A stretch of 64,000 nucleotides of DNA from Shewanella corallii (GTDB lineage: Bacteria > Pseudomonadota > Gammaproteobacteria > Enterobacterales > Shewanellaceae), in contig NZ_JAKIKT010000008.1 of the NCBI RefSeq assembly GCF_023349125.1, positions 1 through 64,000 of the forward strand. The letters are read 5' to 3'. Positions 8,639 to 17,620 of this stretch are shown here, one piece after another. A model generated the notes under the pieces. It was not told the DNA's origin. It searched no databases and saw only the letters and a program-made list of their open reading frames with translations. Position 1 is the first letter of the stretch, and each line of letters starts with the position of its first letter. The position numbers and the translations under genes were made by a program.

Positions 8639-8809
8639 GTTTTCAGGAAGCTCCCGCCGATTGCGGGCAGTGAAAACAAGAACTTCAGACTTGTGTGAAC
8701 TCTTCACATCTGTCTATCCCTGGTTCTTATGCTTGACTTCCTTCCTTCAATTTGTTGATTGCAATGCTTTAATTTGCAGCCCGCTACCCCTGATAGCGGG
8801 CTTTTTTTT
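8639..8809 (+). ncRNA. candidate small RNA, about 170 nt
   Basis: The unit reads promoter, 5' hairpin, second hairpin, pyrimidine-rich linker, terminator. The first hairpin pairs GTTTTCA (8639-8645) with TGAAAAC (8671-8677) and, inside it, CCCGC (8653-8657) with GCGGG (8663-8667). The second pairs TGTGAA (8694-8699) with TTCACA (8703-8708). The linker to about 8775 is rich in T and C. The terminator is AGCCCGCTA/TAGCGGGCT followed by eight T, as in Hfq-dependent small RNAs. It matches no small RNA I recognise (not 6S, Spot 42, RyhB or CsrB-like). No open frame with a good ribosome binding site lies in it. Confidence 0.6.
8778..8809 (+). terminator. terminator of candidate small RNA
   Basis: A perfect 9-base stem (8778-8786 with 8794-8802) is followed by a run of T to 8809. 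The opposite strand lacks a T run after the stem, so it acts on the plus strand only and cannot belong to the converging trehalase gene. Confidence 0.9.
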
Positions 8810-8822
8810 ATCTCAAATCTGC

Positions 8823-10316
8823 CTAAGCCTCATTCAAAAGACGATAAAACTGCGCAGTAATACCATTGGTCCAACCAAAGCCCTGCTGCACCCTGTACTC
8901 ACCGCCACCAGCCAACTGTCCGGGTTCACATACATTATATTTTTCAAGCAGACAGGCATGCAGATTAAAGTCAGTTTCCACCATATCCAGCCACCGACGC
9001 ATAATTAACCCGGCCAGCGAATGATGCTGATAATTCTGCAGCCCCTTTACGGCAAGCCACTGCAGAGGTGCCCAACCATTGGGGCTATCCCATTGCTGCC
9101 CGGTAGTATGCAGTGTCGTCACTAACCCTCCGGCTTTTAAAAAGCGGTTTTGCAGATTTGCGGCCATTCCACAGGCCTTATCTTCAGTGACAATGTTTGC
9201 AAACATCGGCAGTACACCGGCCAGAGAAACAGAGCCAGTATGTTGCCAGTCCCGGATATCAAGATCCATAAACCAGGCTTGTTCGGCTGACCAGCAGTAT
9301 TTAAGTATGTTGGCTTTCCGCTGTTGGGCCCTGACTCGATACTCAGTCTGCTCAGATGCATTCAGCGCCTCTCCCAACCTAAGCAGCATCATCTCCGTCA
9401 GGTACAAAAAGGTATTAAGATCAACCGGGACTCTGGTCGTAGTGGCGATAGAGGCCAGATCACCGGCATCATCGAGCCAGCGACTACTGAAATCCCAGCC
9501 CGATTCGCAGGCTGCACGGATATCCAGATAGAAGCTGTCCCTGCGCTCTTCCGGTATTCTGCAGGCCAACTCAATATCTTCGCGGTATGACTCAGGGCGG
9601 GGACCGGATCTGTCGTCCCAATAACGGTTCATGATCGCACCACAGGGCATGCGGACTACCCGTCGAAAACCAGTTAGCTGCTCAGAAACTACGCCCTCTC
9701 CTGCCATCCAGAAGTCATATTCTGTACGCAGCCCCGAATAACACGCCGCCAGCCAATCAGGCTCCTTGCTGCGCCGCTCCCACAACAGTTCGATCATCAA
9801 AGCCATTATTGGTGGCTGGGATCGGCCAAGGTAATAACTCCGGTTACCGTTTGGCACATGTCCATGGGTGGCAATCAAATGCAGAAAATTATCCAGCATA
9901 TCCTCTATCTGTTGGAAACAGCCTGCATCTTTAAGCCCAAGCGCCGTGAAATAGCAGTCCCAATAATAGATTTCATTAAAGCGTCCCCCTGGCACGATAT
10001 AGTCGTGGGGCAAAGAAAGCAGAGAGCCAAGATTGCCCTTGCTCGCCTTACGTGCAAGCCGGGGCCACAGCGCCCGAATATATTCAGTGACCGAATGGCA
10101 ATCAGGCAGCGCCTGAAGCTCAGGAGAGTCTGCAAAAACAAAGTGTTGATGAACAAACCGGGTTAACGACTCCCTCGACTGCTCTGGCTTTTCCGCCAGG
10201 AAAGCTCTCTCTGCTGCGTCCCAGCTGTTTTTAGGGATAGCATCAGCAAACGTCTTGCTGTCTTCAAACAAGCCCGCCTGCTGCACGGCAATAAATAGAT
10301 GGTTGATAATTGGCAT
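8823..10316 (-). CDS. treF: trehalase, glycoside hydrolase family 37
   Basis: The enzyme hydrolyses alpha,alpha-trehalose to two glucose. The 497 residues have no signal peptide, so it is predicted to be cytoplasmic (TreF type). Family 37 signatures are intact: PGGRFNEIYYWDCYF (residues 109-123), ESGWDFSSRW, which contains the expected catalytic acid Asp, QQWDSPNGWAPLQW, and GGGEYRVQQGFGWTNG near the C-terminus with the expected catalytic base. It starts one base after the MFS gene stop, so the two are one operon. A related alpha-linked disaccharide remains a possible substrate. Confidence 0.92.
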   Translation of the reverse strand: MPIINHLFIAVQQAGLFEDSKTFADAIPKNSWDAAERAFLAEKPEQSRESLTRFVHQHFVFADSPELQALPDCHSVTEYIRALWPRLARKASKGNLGSLLSLPHDYIVPGGRFNEIYYWDCYFTALGLKDAGCFQQIEDMLDNFLHLIATHGHVPNGNRSYYLGRSQPPIMALMIELLWERRSKEPDWLAACYSGLRTEYDFWMAGEGVVSEQLTGFRRVVRMPCGAIMNRYWDDRSGPRPESYREDIELACRIPEERRDSFYLDIRAACESGWDFSSRWLDDAGDLASIATTTRVPVDLNTFLYLTEMMLLRLGEALNASEQTEYRVRAQQRKANILKYCWSAEQAWFMDLDIRDWQHTGSVSLAGVLPMFANIVTEDKACGMAANLQNRFLKAGGLVTTLHTTGQQWDSPNGWAPLQWLAVKGLQNYQHHSLAGLIMRRWLDMVETDFNLHACLLEKYNVCEPGQLAGGGEYRVQQGFGWTNGITAQFYRLLNEA

Positions 10317-10317
10317 A

Positions 10318-11565
10318 TCAGGACCCCTGCAGCAGGTTTGTGGCTGGCGCCGTTAATCTGCGAAAGCCAATCAGACAAAAAAGCAGAATGATCATTGGCA
10401 CTATGGTCAGCAGAAACGCCTGCTGCCCGCCGAAATGGTGAAACAGCCACCCTGTGATATAGGAGCCCGTTGTCCCTCCCAGTGCTGAAAACACCACAAT
10501 CAAGCCTGTCATCGACGCATGCTGACTCTTTTCACGACTCGACAGGATTAAGGAGTTGAGGACCGGATACAGAGGAGCCATGACCAGGCCTATCAGGGGC
10601 ATCACCCAGGCTGCGGCGGGAATATCGGTTAAGCCTGTGACCGACCCAGACACTGAAGGCTCAAAGGACAAAGCCAGTAATACCAACAGCGCCATCAGGA
10701 GCACACAACCGGTCAATAGTGAGAACCAGGGTATCCACTTCAGCAACAGTCCCGCAGCCAGCCGTCCAAGCGCCAGACTGGCGGCGAAAACACTGGTTAA
10801 CTGAACACTGACCGATAAAGGTAACCCAAGATATTCATGGTTAAATGTCGGCAACCAGGTTCCTACCGCTTGTTCAATCAGGACATACAGAAAGGTACAA
10901 AACACAAACACCAGCACCAAAGGCTCGATGGCGAGACGAATCATCTGCATCCAGCTCTCCCTCAATCCGCCGGATACCCTGCCATCCTTGTTACACTGGG
11001 GCTCAGGCAAGGGAGTAAAAAGCACCAGGCCTCCGGTCAATAACAACATGCCTCCAAGGAGATAGTAGACATTCAGCCAATCAAACGACTGGGCTGCATC
11101 ACCAAAAAACAGAGGGAACAACCAGTATCCAGACAGCACCCCAAGCATAAAGGTTCCCTCTATGGTAGAGAGTAAACTTGAGTGCGCGGCTTTGCTGTCG
11201 GATAACTCCCCCACCTGGGAGTAGACGCTCACTTTTACCAGGGCAAAGCTACTGCCTATGGCTGCAAACAGCAGCTTAATCATCCAGAAGTGGGGAATTG
11301 AGGGAACCACAACACACACAATAGACAGGGCTAACAAGGCGGTTGTAAGCGCTACTTTGTAGCCAATTCTCGGAATAAAGGAAGCCAGCAACAAAGACAC
11401 CAGCGCGATGGGAATATCTTTAAAACCTTCAAGGCTGGCAGCCTGTGCTTTGGATACCCCAAATGACAACGTCGACTGTAAAATCACGGTCCCCACGCTG
11501 TTCATCAATATTGCAAACAGAAAGTAGCAACTGACTAGTGCGGCAATACTCCTTGCCCTGTGCAT
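10318..11565 (-). CDS. MFS transporter, likely trehalose uptake
   Basis: A 415-residue major facilitator with about 12 hydrophobic helices, probably carrying the sugar released into the periplasm by the TonB receptor. I chose the ATG at 11565 because GGAG lies 6 bases upstream; in-frame ATG (11571) and TTG (11577) starts exist. It carries no strong substrate signature, so the substrate is inferred from the adjoining cytoplasmic trehalase, LacI regulator and shared operator. It lies directly upstream of treF in the same transcript. Confidence 0.85.
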   Translation of the reverse strand: MHRARSIAALVSCYFLFAILMNSVGTVILQSTLSFGVSKAQAASLEGFKDIPIALVSLLLASFIPRIGYKVALTTALLALSIVCVVVPSIPHFWMIKLLFAAIGSSFALVKVSVYSQVGELSDSKAAHSSLLSTIEGTFMLGVLSGYWLFPLFFGDAAQSFDWLNVYYLLGGMLLLTGGLVLFTPLPEPQCNKDGRVSGGLRESWMQMIRLAIEPLVLVFVFCTFLYVLIEQAVGTWLPTFNHEYLGLPLSVSVQLTSVFAASLALGRLAAGLLLKWIPWFSLLTGCVLLMALLVLLALSFEPSVSGSVTGLTDIPAAAWVMPLIGLVMAPLYPVLNSLILSSREKSQHASMTGLIVVFSALGGTTGSYITGWLFHHFGGQQAFLLTIVPMIILLFCLIGFRRLTAPATNLLQGS

Positions 11566-11622
11566 CGGCATCTCCAAAGCGGGTTAGTTCTGGAAAGCAG
11601 CCTAACAACCACCTCAAAACTT

Positions 11623-11636
11623 TGCAAACGTTTGCA
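11623..11636. promoter_or_regulatory. LacI-type operator before MFS-treF
   Basis: A perfect 14-base palindrome TGCAAACGTTTGCA with the central CG typical of LacI/GalR operators. It lies 57 bases upstream of the MFS start and overlaps a possible minus-strand -35 (TTGCAA), with TAGGCT 17 bases beyond. The identical sequence occurs at 12763-12776. Confidence 0.85.
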
Positions 11637-11651
11637 CGGCATCAACATTCA

Positions 11652-12653
11652 TCAACTGGATTGCCGGCAGATAAGCTCAATCGGTAATTGCTCTGCACAG
11701 GCCTTATCCCCTTCGAGCTGAATCAATAACTTAGAGACCAAAGATTGGGCTGCCATACGAGTGTTTTGCGCTATCGTCGTTAGTGAAGGGTAGCTCACTT
11801 CAGCCATGGCGATGTTATCAAAACCTACAATCCTTACATCATTGGGGACACTGACATACCGCTCTTTCAAGGCTTTCATGGCACCAAATGCAACCATATC
11901 ACTGCAGGCAAATACCCCGTCAAAATTAAGGCCGGCGCTTTGCAACCTCAGATTAATCGCCCTGTACGCCGACTCGCTGGTAAGGTCGATTGGCAGGAGT
12001 TCCAAACAGGCCTCGGCAGCCTCAAGCTCTCCCAGGCAGCCACGATAACGTTCACCTATCTCAGCGTGGTCGGGGTCGCCCAGAAACAGGATTCTCCCCG
12101 CCCCCTTTTCCAACAAATGGGTGGCAGCCAACTGGCCACCTCGAAAGTTGTCACTGCCCACAACCGGGTAATCGGACTCTGAGCTGGGGTCGCCCCAGGC
12201 AACCAGAGGTGTTCCTGCTGCAAACGCCCGCTCAATTTGGGTTTGCTGTTTGCCCTGGCCGACAACAATCACACCATCAGCCCTTCTGCCAGCGACAAAA
12301 TAGCCGTACCAATCCTCTCCGGCCATGCGGGAATTGGACAGCAACAATTCATACCCCTGCTGGTTAACCGCTTGATTAATATCGCCAACCACCTTGAGCA
12401 GAAATGGATCGTCAATAGATTGCTCTGTCTCATAATCAAGATTAAGGATAACCGCGATGACATTGGTTTTTTGGGACCTGAGCCTGGAGGCCGCCGCATT
12501 GAGACTGAAATTGTGGGTCTTAGCCAAATCCTGAATACGCTGACGTGTTTCCGCTTTAATCAGAGGGTTGTTGTGCAAGGCTCTGGAAGCCGTAGAGGTA
12601 GATACACCAGCCAGTTTGGCCAGTCCGGCCAATGTCAGCTTATTTCCAGTCAT
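11652..12653 (-). CDS. LacI-family transcriptional regulator
   Basis: A 333-residue repressor expected to control the trehalose locus. The N-terminal helix-turn-helix reads LAGLAKLAGVSTSTASRAL (about residues 7-25), followed by the hinge region and a periplasmic-binding-protein-like sugar domain (NVIAVIL onward, DGVFACSDMVAFGAM, VRIVGFDNIAMAEVSYP). I use the ATG at 12653, which leaves the usual few residues before the helix-turn-helix; an upstream ATG at 12680 would add nine atypical residues. Neither start has a clear ribosome binding site. It is divergent from the TonB receptor, with an operator between them. Confidence 0.92.
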   Translation of the reverse strand: MTGNKLTLAGLAKLAGVSTSTASRALHNNPLIKAETRQRIQDLAKTHNFSLNAAASRLRSQKTNVIAVILNLDYETEQSIDDPFLLKVVGDINQAVNQQGYELLLSNSRMAGEDWYGYFVAGRRADGVIVVGQGKQQTQIERAFAAGTPLVAWGDPSSESDYPVVGSDNFRGGQLAATHLLEKGAGRILFLGDPDHAEIGERYRGCLGELEAAEACLELLPIDLTSESAYRAINLRLQSAGLNFDGVFACSDMVAFGAMKALKERYVSVPNDVRIVGFDNIAMAEVSYPSLTTIAQNTRMAAQSLVSKLLIQLEGDKACAEQLPIELICRQSS

Positions 12654-12762
12654 CCAAATATTCCATTTAACTGCTTGCATATCTGCAAGTTAGCTGTCGA
12701 AGATTCGCCAGTATACCCCAGACACAGCAGAACACTTTGTAAATTTATTGTAACAAACCCAT

Positions 12763-12776
12763 TGCAAACGTTTGCA
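12763..12776. promoter_or_regulatory. LacI-type operator before TonB receptor
   Basis: Second identical TGCAAACGTTTGCA palindrome, in the divergent region between the regulator and the TonB receptor. It overlaps a possible plus-strand -35, TTGCAA (12762-12767), paired with TATGTT (12784-12789) at 16 bases. Bound repressor would block receptor transcription and possibly its own. Confidence 0.85.
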
Positions 12777-12895
12777 TAGAGTCTTATGTTAATTTCCGAG
12801 CCCTTAACCAGATATCGACTATGGTTTGGGTATCCAGCCCCTGTTAACTCGCTGGATAACAGGAGAAAAATAACAAAAGATATGGGGAAAACGCT

Positions 12896-15163
12896 GTGAA
12901 AAACAGATTCACCGTACCACTGCTCACCGGTCTGATAGCATCAATTTTAGGCACTGCGGGCCAGGCAGCAGAAAACGAAGAAGCTTCAAATAAGCAAGCC
13001 GCCAATAAAGATATTGAGACTATCGTGGTATCCGGCACGCCTGCCGGTAGTGGTATCAGAAAGTCTGAAGCCGCTTTTGCCGTCACCAATATTGATGCTG
13101 TTGATATCAATAGATTGGCCCCTAAAAGCACAGCAGATCTGTTTAAAGCTGTTCCCGGGGTTTGGGTAGAAAGTTCTGGTGGAGAGTCTGGAGCCAACGT
13201 GTTTGTCCGCGGCTTCCCGGGTGGTGGCGATGCGCCCTTTCTGACAGTCAGCCTACAAGGTTCTCCAATTTACCCCGCGCCAACACTGTCATTTCTGGAA
13301 AACTCTTCACTGTTTCGTCTGGATGAAACCATTGCCATGGTAGAAGCACTGCGAGGAGGCCCTAACCCTGTCGTCTCTAACGGCCAGCCTGGGTTAACCA
13401 CCAACTTTCTGCTGAAAAGAGGCCGGGAAGAAACCGAAGGTTTGGTGAAATACTCCACCTCAGATTATGACCTGCAACGGGTCGATATGGTGCGGAGTGG
13501 CGAAGTGAGCGACGGCCTTTACTACATGATGGGTGGCTACATCAAACGCTCTCCCGGTATTCGCGATGCGGGCTTCACTTCAGAAAAAGGCCAGCAATTT
13601 ACCCTGAATCTGGTGCAGGAACTGGCTGATGGCGAAATTAACTTTTATACCCGAATTACCGACGATACCGGCGCATGGTACCTGCCTACCCCCCTGAATA
13701 TTGATGGCATAGACGCTTCATATACTCAGCTTGGTACCTTGAACCGGCAGGCCAGTATCTACTATGGCGCAGACGATGAGATGCTGGATATCGATCTTGC
13801 CGATGGTCGAGGCTGGGATGGACACATAACAGGTGGCAGTATTCGCTATTCCCTGCCGGGCGACTGGCAGTTTATCGATAGATTTAACCTGATTAAGGGC
13901 AATGCCAACACTCTTGGTTTGGTGCCCAATGGCGGCGCGGTCGCTTTGAGCTCTGTCGCAGACAACGGTACTGACGCAACCGGTGCCGTCACGGGCAATC
14001 ACTATGGTGGCGATACTCAGGTACAGCAATATGGTCGCTGGGTCGTATTAAAAGAGATCGAAGCCTTTACCAATGATATGGCGTTCAGCAAGCGTTTTGA
14101 CAGCATTGAGGCTTCACTTGGCTTGTACACGGCGACCACTTCAGCCAATGATTGGTGGAGTCTGGGTAATACCGCTTATATGGTGCTTGGCGGCAATAAA
14201 GAGGCTCTTGCCGGTATCGCCTGTAATAATGAAGCTCAGGGGTGTGCCTGGAACTATGACATTAACTCCACGGGAGATGCCCATACCTTCGCACTATACA
14301 GCACCTTGTCCTGGGATATCACAGATGCGGTTACGCTGGACCTTGGAATACGAAACGAAAAGCATGAGGTGGAATACAGTGTCGATGAAGGTCTGGATGG
14401 CAAAATCAGCAAATATGTGGACTATGATACCCGCAAAACCTCCTGGACGGCCGGCGTAAACTACCAATTCGACTCGAGCTCAGGTGTGTTTGCCCGGGTC
14501 AATAAGGGTTACAAAATGCCTTACTTTGACGACTTCAGAGACAACTTCGGCGCCTATGAGGCGGGTGAAGAACTGATCAAAGTAGTCTCTCAGGCGGAGC
14601 TGGGTTACAAGTTCATCGGCGATTCAATGAGCCTGTTTGCCACGCTATTTGCCAATGAGGTGGAGGGAGATACCTTTGTCCGTCGTCCCGGTGCGCCGGT
14701 AGAAACCCTCACCAACCAAGCACTGGGACTTGAGCTTGATTATAACTATGACCATGACTCCGGCTTCTCTGTGAATATGAACGCCACCTGGCAGGATACT
14801 GAAATTACCGACAGTCCTGACAACGAAGGCAAGCAAAGTCAGAGACAACCTCAATGGCAACTGAGAATTACTCCCAGCTATGAGTTTGAAATTGCCGATA
14901 TGTATGCCTCTGTTTATGGCACCCTGACAGCAGTGGATGACAGGTTTGCCGACAACGCCAATAGCGTGGTGTTGGACGGATATGAAAAGGTGGATTTGGG
15001 ACTGATGCTTGAACCTATGGAGTCCATCATTGTCCAGCTCTCGGTAGACAACCTGACGGACGAACAGGGGATCACCGAGGGTGACCCAAGAAACCCGTCC
15101 GCCCCCAATGGCAGATATATCTTGCCCCGAAGTGCGGTTTTATCTGTAACCTATTCTTTCTAA
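12896..15163 (+). CDS. TonB-dependent outer-membrane receptor
   Basis: A 755-residue outer-membrane transporter starting at GTG with a GGGG motif 8 bases upstream. It has a signal peptide (cleavage near GQA-AEN), a TonB box-like DIETIVVSGTPAG segment (about 38-50), a plug domain (SEAAFAVTNIDAVDI to about 175, with VFVRGFPGG) and a 22-strand type barrel. The barrel ends RSAVLSVTYSF with the terminal aromatic typical of outer-membrane proteins. Linked operator, LacI gene, permease and trehalase suggest import of trehalose or a related sugar; the substrate is an inference. Confidence 0.9.
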   Translation: MKNRFTVPLLTGLIASILGTAGQAAENEEASNKQAANKDIETIVVSGTPAGSGIRKSEAAFAVTNIDAVDINRLAPKSTADLFKAVPGVWVESSGGESGANVFVRGFPGGGDAPFLTVSLQGSPIYPAPTLSFLENSSLFRLDETIAMVEALRGGPNPVVSNGQPGLTTNFLLKRGREETEGLVKYSTSDYDLQRVDMVRSGEVSDGLYYMMGGYIKRSPGIRDAGFTSEKGQQFTLNLVQELADGEINFYTRITDDTGAWYLPTPLNIDGIDASYTQLGTLNRQASIYYGADDEMLDIDLADGRGWDGHITGGSIRYSLPGDWQFIDRFNLIKGNANTLGLVPNGGAVALSSVADNGTDATGAVTGNHYGGDTQVQQYGRWVVLKEIEAFTNDMAFSKRFDSIEASLGLYTATTSANDWWSLGNTAYMVLGGNKEALAGIACNNEAQGCAWNYDINSTGDAHTFALYSTLSWDITDAVTLDLGIRNEKHEVEYSVDEGLDGKISKYVDYDTRKTSWTAGVNYQFDSSSGVFARVNKGYKMPYFDDFRDNFGAYEAGEELIKVVSQAELGYKFIGDSMSLFATLFANEVEGDTFVRRPGAPVETLTNQALGLELDYNYDHDSGFSVNMNATWQDTEITDSPDNEGKQSQRQPQWQLRITPSYEFEIADMYASVYGTLTAVDDRFADNANSVVLDGYEKVDLGLMLEPMESIIVQLSVDNLTDEQGITEGDPRNPSAPNGRYILPRSAVLSVTYSF

Positions 15164-15174
15164 GTTAGAACATT

Positions 15175-15206
15175 AAAAAGCCCGGTTTATTTAACCGGGC
15201 TTTTTC
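15175..15206 (+). terminator. bidirectional terminator, TonB receptor / motY
   Basis: The stem AGCCCGGTT/AACCGGGCT sits between a run of A and a run of T, in the gap between the two convergent genes. Confidence 0.85.
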
Positions 15207-16076
15207 TTACATAGGTTTGTTAATTCGTACCACTACCCTGCGGTTCAGCGCCCTTTCTTCACGCGTTCCATTGGGTCCTACCGGCCGGGTTTCACCGTGA
15301 CCTGTCGTCAAAATGCGCTCTTCGGGAATGCCTTTGGCCATCAGAAACTCTTTAACCGATCCCGCGCGCCGTTCAGATACCCTCTTATTGACGCTGCGAC
15401 CGCCATGACTGTCGGTATAACCATCAACCAACACCAGTTCCACCTCAGGATCATAGGTCAGGTACTCCTGTACTCTTGCCAGTTGTTGCTTGGAGAACTC
15501 AGTCAACTCACTGCCACCACTGTGATAGCTAAGTACAGTAAAAGCAATATCTTCAAAACTGTATGGCAGAAGCGACGACAGACAGGCTTTGAAGTCACTG
15601 TACTTATTGCCAAAATTAACGGCGGACAGACCTACGGCAACCTGATTACGCTGTTCATACCAATCGCCATAGTAAAATGTAGGTTCCATGCCACGCTCCA
15701 GCTCAGTCAGCATCGACCAGGCCGCCTTTTTCGGGACTTCGCCATTAAAATATTTTTGGTAGGTCAACGAGGTGATTTCCCGGGCCGGAATACCTGGGCG
15801 CCACTGAGGGGCGTTACTCATCAATACAGCTTTTGTTGCTGAGTCAGGCTTTACCCACATATCCAAGGTAAAGGCCATATTCAAATCTTTGCCCGCGCGA
15901 CTAACAAAAACCGCTTTGCCATAGGCTGGAATATCATGTTCCAACCGACACTCTATGCGGGGGCTTTGGCTGAACTGCCACTGGGAATTTTCCAAACCCG
16001 CACGGTAGTGCCTGAGCTCTGCTGCCGCAGAAAAGGACACCGTCAGGCAAAGGAAACTTAGCAGTGTTCTGGTCAT
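15207..16076 (-). CDS. motY: sodium-type flagellar motor protein MotY
   Basis: MotY forms the periplasmic T ring that helps seat the PomA/PomB stator of sodium-driven polar flagella. The 289 residues have a signal peptide (cleavage near SAA-AELR), an N-terminal domain specific to MotY (about 20-155, with two cysteines) and a C-terminal OmpA-like peptidoglycan-binding domain (VLVDGYTDSHGG...NKRVSERRA). Length matches Vibrio MotY (about 290), and placement beside rnt is found in related marine genera. A generic OmpA-family protein is the less likely alternative. Confidence 0.85.
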   Translation of the reverse strand: MTRTLLSFLCLTVSFSAAAELRHYRAGLENSQWQFSQSPRIECRLEHDIPAYGKAVFVSRAGKDLNMAFTLDMWVKPDSATKAVLMSNAPQWRPGIPAREITSLTYQKYFNGEVPKKAAWSMLTELERGMEPTFYYGDWYEQRNQVAVGLSAVNFGNKYSDFKACLSSLLPYSFEDIAFTVLSYHSGGSELTEFSKQQLARVQEYLTYDPEVELVLVDGYTDSHGGRSVNKRVSERRAGSVKEFLMAKGIPEERILTTGHGETRPVGPNGTREERALNRRVVVRINKPM

Positions 16077-16223
16077 GTAATTTGCAACTCCCCGCAGATA
16101 CTGGAAACTATTCTTGTATCGGCGAATTTATTGAAACCTTTAGACGATAATTCAATCAATCGAGCATGACACCCGAATCTATCTTTAGCATAATACCCGC
16201 TCGATTTTCTGCCTGAGTTTGTT

Positions 16224-16910
16224 ATGAGCGACATTTGCGACGCAAATAAAATGAAACACCGTTTTCGCGGTTATTTCCCCGTGGTGATTGATGTGGAAAC
16301 CGCAGGTTTCAATGCCCAAACCGATGCGTTGCTTGAAATTGCAGTGACTATGCTGAAGATGAACGATGAGGGCGTGCTGGAGTTGGATCAAACCCTGCAC
16401 TACAACATCGAACCATTCGAAGGTGCCAATCTGGAACCGGAAGCTCTGGCTTTTAACGGTATCGACCCAAACAACCCTTTGCGTGGTGCTGTCAGCGAAA
16501 AAGAAGCTTTTCTGGATATCTTCAAAAAAGTGAAAAAAGCCCAGAAAGCAGCAGACTGTCATCGTAGCATTATCGTGGCTCACAATGCGGCGTTTGATCA
16601 TGGGTTTGTCAGTAAAGCCATTGAACGCAATGACCTGAAACGCTCACCTTTTCACCCATTTGCGACATTTGATACCGCTACACTGGCAGGCTTGGCTATC
16701 GGCCATACTGTGCTGGCCAAAGCCTGTATGATGGCGGGCATTCCCTTTGACAATAAAGAAGCTCACTCAGCCCTGTACGACACAGAGCGAACCGCTGAGC
16801 TGTTTTGCTATATCGTGAATCGTTGGAAAGCCCTGGGTGGCTGGCCAATACCTGTCCTTGATGCTGAATCTGACGCACCAGGCAGTGACAGTGATAACAC
16901 AGCAGAATAA
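16224..16910 (+). CDS. rnt: ribonuclease T
   Basis: RNase T is a DEDDh 3'-5' exoribonuclease that matures tRNA, 5S and 23S rRNA 3' ends. The 228-residue protein shows Exo I VVIDVETAGFN, Exo II region IIVAHNAAFDHGF and Exo III AHSALYDTERTAELF, with the catalytic Asp, Glu, Asp, His and Asp in place. It is divergent from motY. Confidence 0.96.
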   Translation: MSDICDANKMKHRFRGYFPVVIDVETAGFNAQTDALLEIAVTMLKMNDEGVLELDQTLHYNIEPFEGANLEPEALAFNGIDPNNPLRGAVSEKEAFLDIFKKVKKAQKAADCHRSIIVAHNAAFDHGFVSKAIERNDLKRSPFHPFATFDTATLAGLAIGHTVLAKACMMAGIPFDNKEAHSALYDTERTAELFCYIVNRWKALGGWPIPVLDAESDAPGSDSDNTAE

Positions 16911-16926
16911 TTCATTCGCAGTGATA

Positions 16927-16955
16927 AAGAGCCGGACTTGAGTCCGGTTTTTTAT
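16927..16955 (+). terminator. terminator after rnt
   Basis: The stem GCCGGACT/AGTCCGGT is followed by six T. It overlaps the last bases of the convergent hypothetical gene. Confidence 0.8.
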
Positions 16956-17503
16956 TGGCTAAAAGCCTGCTGCGGCGTAATGCACTCGTCCACAGCAAGA
17001 GGCTGAGGCTGCTTCCAACTGGTCGTCCAACACTCATCATAAATGGAGCAATAGCAGAGCTTAAGCTCAGTTTCTGATGATGCCTTATGGAGTAAGGCAA
17101 TCAGCTCTGGCTCATCACTGGACATCACCTTAATCTGTTTGGTCGCTGGCAGAACACTGGTTGAGATATGGGATTGGCCATAGTGAATCTTATCAGCGTC
17201 CGGCTTTTTGTCCCCTGCTATGCTGGCCATGTACTGATCCCAATGAATTTGAGGTTTGCCTTTCAGCGTCAGTTCGGCCCATTTTACCACTGCAGGTCCG
17301 GTACCATTATTGGTGACCAGATAGGCATAGACGTCAGAGTTAAATGATCTGCCCACCTCCAGCCTGGGCCAAACAGAGGCTCTGGCATAAGCTCTGTCGA
17401 TATACGCTGAGTACAGCGCTACCCCCACGGCCACCAGACTGACCAGAAGTGCCGACAGCCCAACAATCATCTCAGGTTGTTGAAACCAGCTTTTATTTTC
17501 CAT
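16952..17503 (-). CDS. membrane-anchored hypothetical protein
   Basis: I do not recognise this 183-residue protein. One membrane helix is clear near the N-terminus (about residues 12-33, IVGLSALLVSLVAVGVALYS). A soluble domain with an Ig-like feel follows (YAYLVTNNGTGPAVVKWAEL, LKLCYCSIYDECW). The pattern resembles bacterial membrane proteins in which a single anchor precedes a beta domain with a conserved NNGTGPA turn. It is convergent with rnt and stands alone. Confidence 0.75.
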   Translation of the reverse strand: MENKSWFQQPEMIVGLSALLVSLVAVGVALYSAYIDRAYARASVWPRLEVGRSFNSDVYAYLVTNNGTGPAVVKWAELTLKGKPQIHWDQYMASIAGDKKPDADKIHYGQSHISTSVLPATKQIKVMSSDEPELIALLHKASSETELKLCYCSIYDECWTTSWKQPQPLAVDECITPQQAFSQ

Positions 17504-17568
17504 ACCGCCCTGTCTCCCGATTTTTTAGAATAAGCTAATCAACGAGCGCGTCGGGTTCAAGACTGGCA

Positions 17569-17596
17569 TAAAAAAAGCTGCCCGCAGGCAGCTTTA
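17569..17596 (-). terminator. terminator after peroxiredoxin gene
   Basis: On the minus strand AAAGCTGCC-TGC-GGGCAGCTTT is followed by a run of T, 25 bases after the peroxiredoxin stop. Confidence 0.85.
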
Positions 17597-17620
17597 AAGG
17601 AACTTATCGCAGAATCCCTG

